From Sciurus carolinensis (taxonomy: Eukaryota > Chordata > Mammalia > Rodentia > Sciuridae): DNA of 64,000 bases. The notes under the pieces are model-generated. The model searched no databases and had not been told where the DNA came from. It was given only the letters and a program-made list of their open reading frames with translations. Where the stretch lies: contig NC_062218.1 in assembly GCF_902686445.1 (NCBI RefSeq), positions 19,025,515 to 19,089,514 of the forward strand. The letters run 5' to 3'. The translations under genes and the position numbers were made by a program. Shown here piece after piece: positions 60,246 to 64,000 of the stretch (position 1 is its first letter; each line of letters begins with the position of its first letter).

Positions 60246-63128
60246 AAAAGCCCAACAAAAGACATTTTCTAGAAGTACCATTTACCCACCAGAATCTTCT
60301 CTATATTTGCTCACTACTCAAATTTTGTAAAAATTATAAATAATTCCAAGAACTGGTAGAACCAGAAAGTTTATCACTAAATTACTACCCACCATAATAT
60401 TAGTGAGTAGCTTGTGAAATTTCCATTTTTTATTTTGGGGGTTAGAAATATTTCATCTGGACCTATTTTACATCTAGTTTCTACCTTTGAAACCAGAAGA
60501 CTAGGGTTTACCTTTGGACCAGACTTTTTCATAGTTCTGTAAAGAACTAATAGAATGGAATATTTAGTTATGGGGATACATTGTGAAGAGCCCTCCCATC
60601 CATTTCATAACAGGACATTAGGACAAAGATCTGCCCAAGCTTTAGCTTATAATGACTGTTAAAATAAGACTGCTCTTTTCTTCTATGTATGTATCCATCT
60701 GAAAATTTAACAATGAAAAGAATAATTTTTCTGGCAGAAATGTGGAGGTTATTAATGCAATCAAGTATGCCTCAAGTATGTACAGTCTTTGATAGAGGCC
60801 AAATGGTCAGAGGAGAACAGGGACCCTGAGAATACAGTCATCCTAATGATCAGAAAATCCTGTGTTCAGACCAAGACTATGTCATAGGAGAACAGTGGCG
60901 TTTTTTGCCTAGACGTCCACCTATTTGCACAGATATACCCTGGACAAAACAGCTGCATGTCTGTGTGTGATTTAATAGTTTTCTAACAATGTCTTCTGAG
61001 CCTTTGAGTCACAAGCAGTTTTCTCAATGATGCACACACTGTTGGGTCCAGGCAATATGTCATATGACAGGAACACTTTGAAAGTAAAATAGTTACTATT
61101 AATAATTTTTACCCTGCCCCACAGTACAACCCTCTACCCCACTGAGTTACTGCTGAGAAGACAGCAGCTCTTCTTTTGCATCATGGGAAAAACAAACCTG
61201 GCTTTGGATGGGTAGCAAGGACCTGCACCACAAGACCAGGTAATTCTTGGATGATAGATTGGGTTTTGGCAGTCAGTGCCTCAAACCTGACAAAGGCAGC
61301 TGCCAGGAACACTTATTCACGACAGGTGCAAACCACCTGGGAGAGAACTCGATGTTCTGCTCAATTGGCCACAGGGACTTCTTTTCTAATGATCTCAAAA
61401 TAGAAAGTCAGAGTGACCTCATTTTGTAGATCTTTACTATCTTAACCTAAGAGTTAACAGAAGCATATTGAACCCTGTAATCTCATTCCTGACAGTATTA
61501 AAATTTATTCTTCTAAGATTTTATTTTATTTTCATCCTAAAATACTCAGTTCTGGCTTTTTTTCATTTATTTAAATCTTTTTTTTTTTTTTTCTCTTCTG
61601 AACCTTCCCATGGGAAGTTCAGTGAATTGAGAGTCTATGTAATATTTCCCTGTAATTATCTTTCTTAATTGAATTGAAGTATTCCCCTACTCAATTATCT
61701 AATTATTAACTTTGTAACTGCTCTTTATCATTATTTGATCCCAACACCTTCACTTAGCATCCATTCACTAATAAAGTTCATTAATCAGTTGATTAGTAAA
61801 TAAAATTCATAAGTAAAAGTAATGCTTTTAAAATATGAAAATAATTACACTTTAAAAATGAATCAAATCATAAAATAAATAACTTAAATACCTTCAAAAC
61901 CTCACATAATAACTAAAGTTTGGTATTTAATTAAATATTACACATTACTGAATAATCAAAACTGTGGGGACAAAAGCTGAAAATATACTTGGCAAAACAA
62001 TAAGTGCATATTAGTAAAATATGTAAATATACTTCTAAATTCTGAATTTAAACTTTTTTTCAATTATTGACTTTTTTCCATGATATATAATGTTTTGTAA
62101 TTTGATGTTGTTGCAAAATTTATTTGTACATCAGTTGTTATAATGAATATAGGAGAGGCAGATGTTATGCAAAATAAATAAATATTAACACCAATCAAAC
62201 AAAAAGAAACAACAGCAAAGTTCTTAAAATAACTATTTCATTTTTTTCTTCACTATTAATATCAACATTCATTTTATTATTGGTTGTACTACAAATCTCT
62301 GTACTCCTAATTTTATTTATATTTTTTGTTCACATAAATGTACTTGGTTTCCACCTGACTTCTCCCATGCATTGTGAACTCAGATAACACTTATTTCACC
62401 TGTTTTTTTGGCAGAAATCTTTGTATTCTCTACAAAGAGAGCTTAATAAATTCTGGTAATAAATTTCCCACTTATATGTTCGATATTATATTATATTGTT
62501 GCTTCAGTGATGTGGATATATTTTGATAAGACAGGAAAGGCTGGAACATGGGTGTGCTTGCAGTGCAGGGAGATTATTGGGAAACTAAAAACAATAGTGG
62601 AAATGTCTTACTTTATAGAATGTGACAGATTCCTCCTTTATTATTCTTTTATTCCAGTGAGTGAATCGTACTTTCTGATGAATCTAGACATCCTTCTGTG
62701 AAGCCCAAATCTGCACGTGCCATCCAGAAATATTACAATTTCTCAGCCAAAAAAAATGTGAAGTTAGTGAAGTGCAGTAACACTAGTGAGACTTGCCTGA
62801 AAATCTAAGTCTATTTTCCACCTGTGGGTTAAGTAATCTCCACACTAACCTGACAATTTTCTTTCCATAACAGCTTACTTTACAGATGAAGATAGTGGGG
62901 TAGTAAGTTTCTTTGAAATCACACAAGGACCTGAAATTTGTTCATTGCACCTGCCATTTCTTTCTCGGGAGAACTGTTCCCACAATTGTCCCCTGCCCCT
63001 GAAAACTAAGTCTTCAAGACATAGGCAGGATAAAGAGGGCACTTTTGTTTGTACACAAACAAAAGGCCTAAAGTTATTTAGTCTTCTTACTGGTCCATTA
63101 CAATTGTCTTAATGAGGGTTAGCAAAAT
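60246..63128. other. Unassigned sequence, no gene
   Basis: No gene recognised. The stretch 61110-61430 is less AT-rich and holds overlapping frames of 75 and 60 codons, but neither shows a known motif. A run of T lies near 61578-61593. Confidence 0.4.
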
Positions 63129-63535
63129 GTTATGATTCATATATGAGGTGTACCCAAAAACTCATCTGTGAGACAATGTAAGAATGTTCAGACATAATTA
63201 ATTTATGAGAATGGTAACCAAAATAGTGGATTAACAAACTGATATGGACTAATAGGGTGACTAATATGGACTAGTAGTAGTATGCAGCTAGAGAAAGGCC
63301 ACTGGGAACATGCTTTGGGGTGTATTTTGTCCCTGGTGAGCTGAACTCTCCCTGTTTCCTGGTTGCCTTGTCCTGAACTGCTTTCCTCTTTTATTATGAT
63401 ATTCTGCATCACCTGAGCTATAGAACTGACTGACAGTCGATCGAACATCTGAAACCGTGAGTCAAGTAAACTTTCTGTCTTCTAAGTCATTCTTGACTAA
63501 CCTCTTGGTCACAGTGATACACAACTGACTAAAAC
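63129..63535 (+). mobile_element. 5' LTR, ERVL-MaLR type
   Basis: Starts 'ttatgattcatatatgaggt', continues 'aactcatctgtgagacaatg', 'tggggtgtattttgtccctg', 'gttgccttgtcctgaactgc', 'atgatattctgcatcacctg', 'gaaaccgtgagtcaagtaaa' and 'cttggtcacagtgatacaca', ending 'actgactaaaac'. It is the plus-strand counterpart of the LTRs at 3947-4368 and 36869-37293. Confidence 0.85.
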
Positions 63536-64000
63536 AGAAATTGGGACTGAGAAGTGGGGTCATTACTATAACTAACTTGATCCTAGTGGTTCATAAGTTT
63601 TTGAAAATTTTTGGAGTTTGTAGGAGGAACTTTGAAAAGTTCTAGCTAGAAAAGCTTTAGAATCTTGTAAGGAGAGTTTACAGGGTGATTCAGGTTGGAG
63701 CTCAGGCAAACAGAGTATAGGAGTGTGGAAATTAAAAACTGGGTTCATGAGGTTTCAGTGGTGATGCGTGATTCCAATGGAAATTTGACTAGAGACCATC
63801 CACGTTATGTTCTGTCAAATAAGTTGCCTATATTCTGCTCATGGGCTAGAACTTTTTGTGAGGCTTTATTTAAAGATGATAGACTAATTAATCTGCTGGA
63901 AGAAATTTTAAGTCAGGAGAGCACTCAGGCAGTGGCATGAGTATTGTTAGGCGATTTGAGCCAAGTTCACTGTGTTAATTCAAAGTAGAAAGTAGAGAAG
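63536..64000 (+). mobile_element. MaLR internal region, runs off the window
   Basis: Directly after the LTR comes 'agaaattgggactgagaagt', the usual MaLR primer-site region, and then sequence collinear with the reverse complement of about 36400-36865. An 81-codon frame at 63695-63940 lies inside it; MaLR elements lack a full gene set, so I treat the frame as a remnant or chance. The 3' LTR would lie beyond the window end. Confidence 0.8.

Noticed and set aside
63695..63940. 81-codon frame at the window end
   Set aside because: It lies in the MaLR internal region; the collinear copy at 35-37 kb does not keep an equivalent long frame, so coding is not supported.

Overview
The window is mammalian nuclear DNA from a rodent, most likely a squirrel-family (sciurid) species. 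It holds many ID-type SINEs with the 'gctggggatatggctcag' head, composite B1-dID SINEs, and L1 3' ends of a kind I associate with sciurids. It also holds older mammalian families (MIR, L2, MLT1/MST-type MaLR LTRs, MLT2-type ERVL LTRs, a Tigger-like DNA transposon). The sequence is AT-rich and CpG-poor. The family and lineage calls rest on recognising consensus sequences from memory; no search was run.

I found no protein-coding gene, no exon of a gene I can recognise, and no structural RNA gene. Open frames are short, and the longest lie inside transposon remnants or low-complexity DNA. The only recognisable protein sequence is the C-terminal end of L1 ORF2 at about 38.9-39.4 kb. The window is best read as intergenic or deep intronic DNA.

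Layout. 0-8 kb: a duplicated ~180-bp segment (2434-2611 and 3694-3879) around an ID SINE and an L1 with a 5' inversion, then a MaLR LTR, an ERVL LTR and old L1 remnants. 8-24 kb: mostly unassigned AT-rich DNA with MIR copies and one MLT1-like LTR, and a repeat-free CpG-retaining stretch at 19.5-20.5 kb. 24-28 kb: L2 pieces, one split by a B1-dID SINE, then an ERVL LTR and an MST-like LTR. 28-35 kb: mostly unassigned, with two SINEs and a MIR. 35-37.3 kb: a minus-strand MaLR provirus remnant (5' LTR plus internal part). 37.6-44.5 kb: dense nesting, including a fairly young L1 with target-site duplication, an LTR containing an L1 that itself contains an L1 3' end, an LTR split by a SINE, and a Tigger-like element. 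45-51 kb: L2, two SINEs sharing one target, a second CpG-retaining repeat-free stretch (49.3-50 kb), and an MLT1-like LTR carrying a GGAA microsatellite. 53.8-54.5 kb: a second L1 with a 5' inversion. 55-60 kb: L2 and SINEs. 63.1 kb to the end: a plus-strand MaLR LTR running into internal sequence, the same family as at 35-37 kb.

No genes act together here. The interest lies in how insertions have stacked on each other and in two non-repeat stretches that may be regulatory. I saw nothing that looks like a new gene system.
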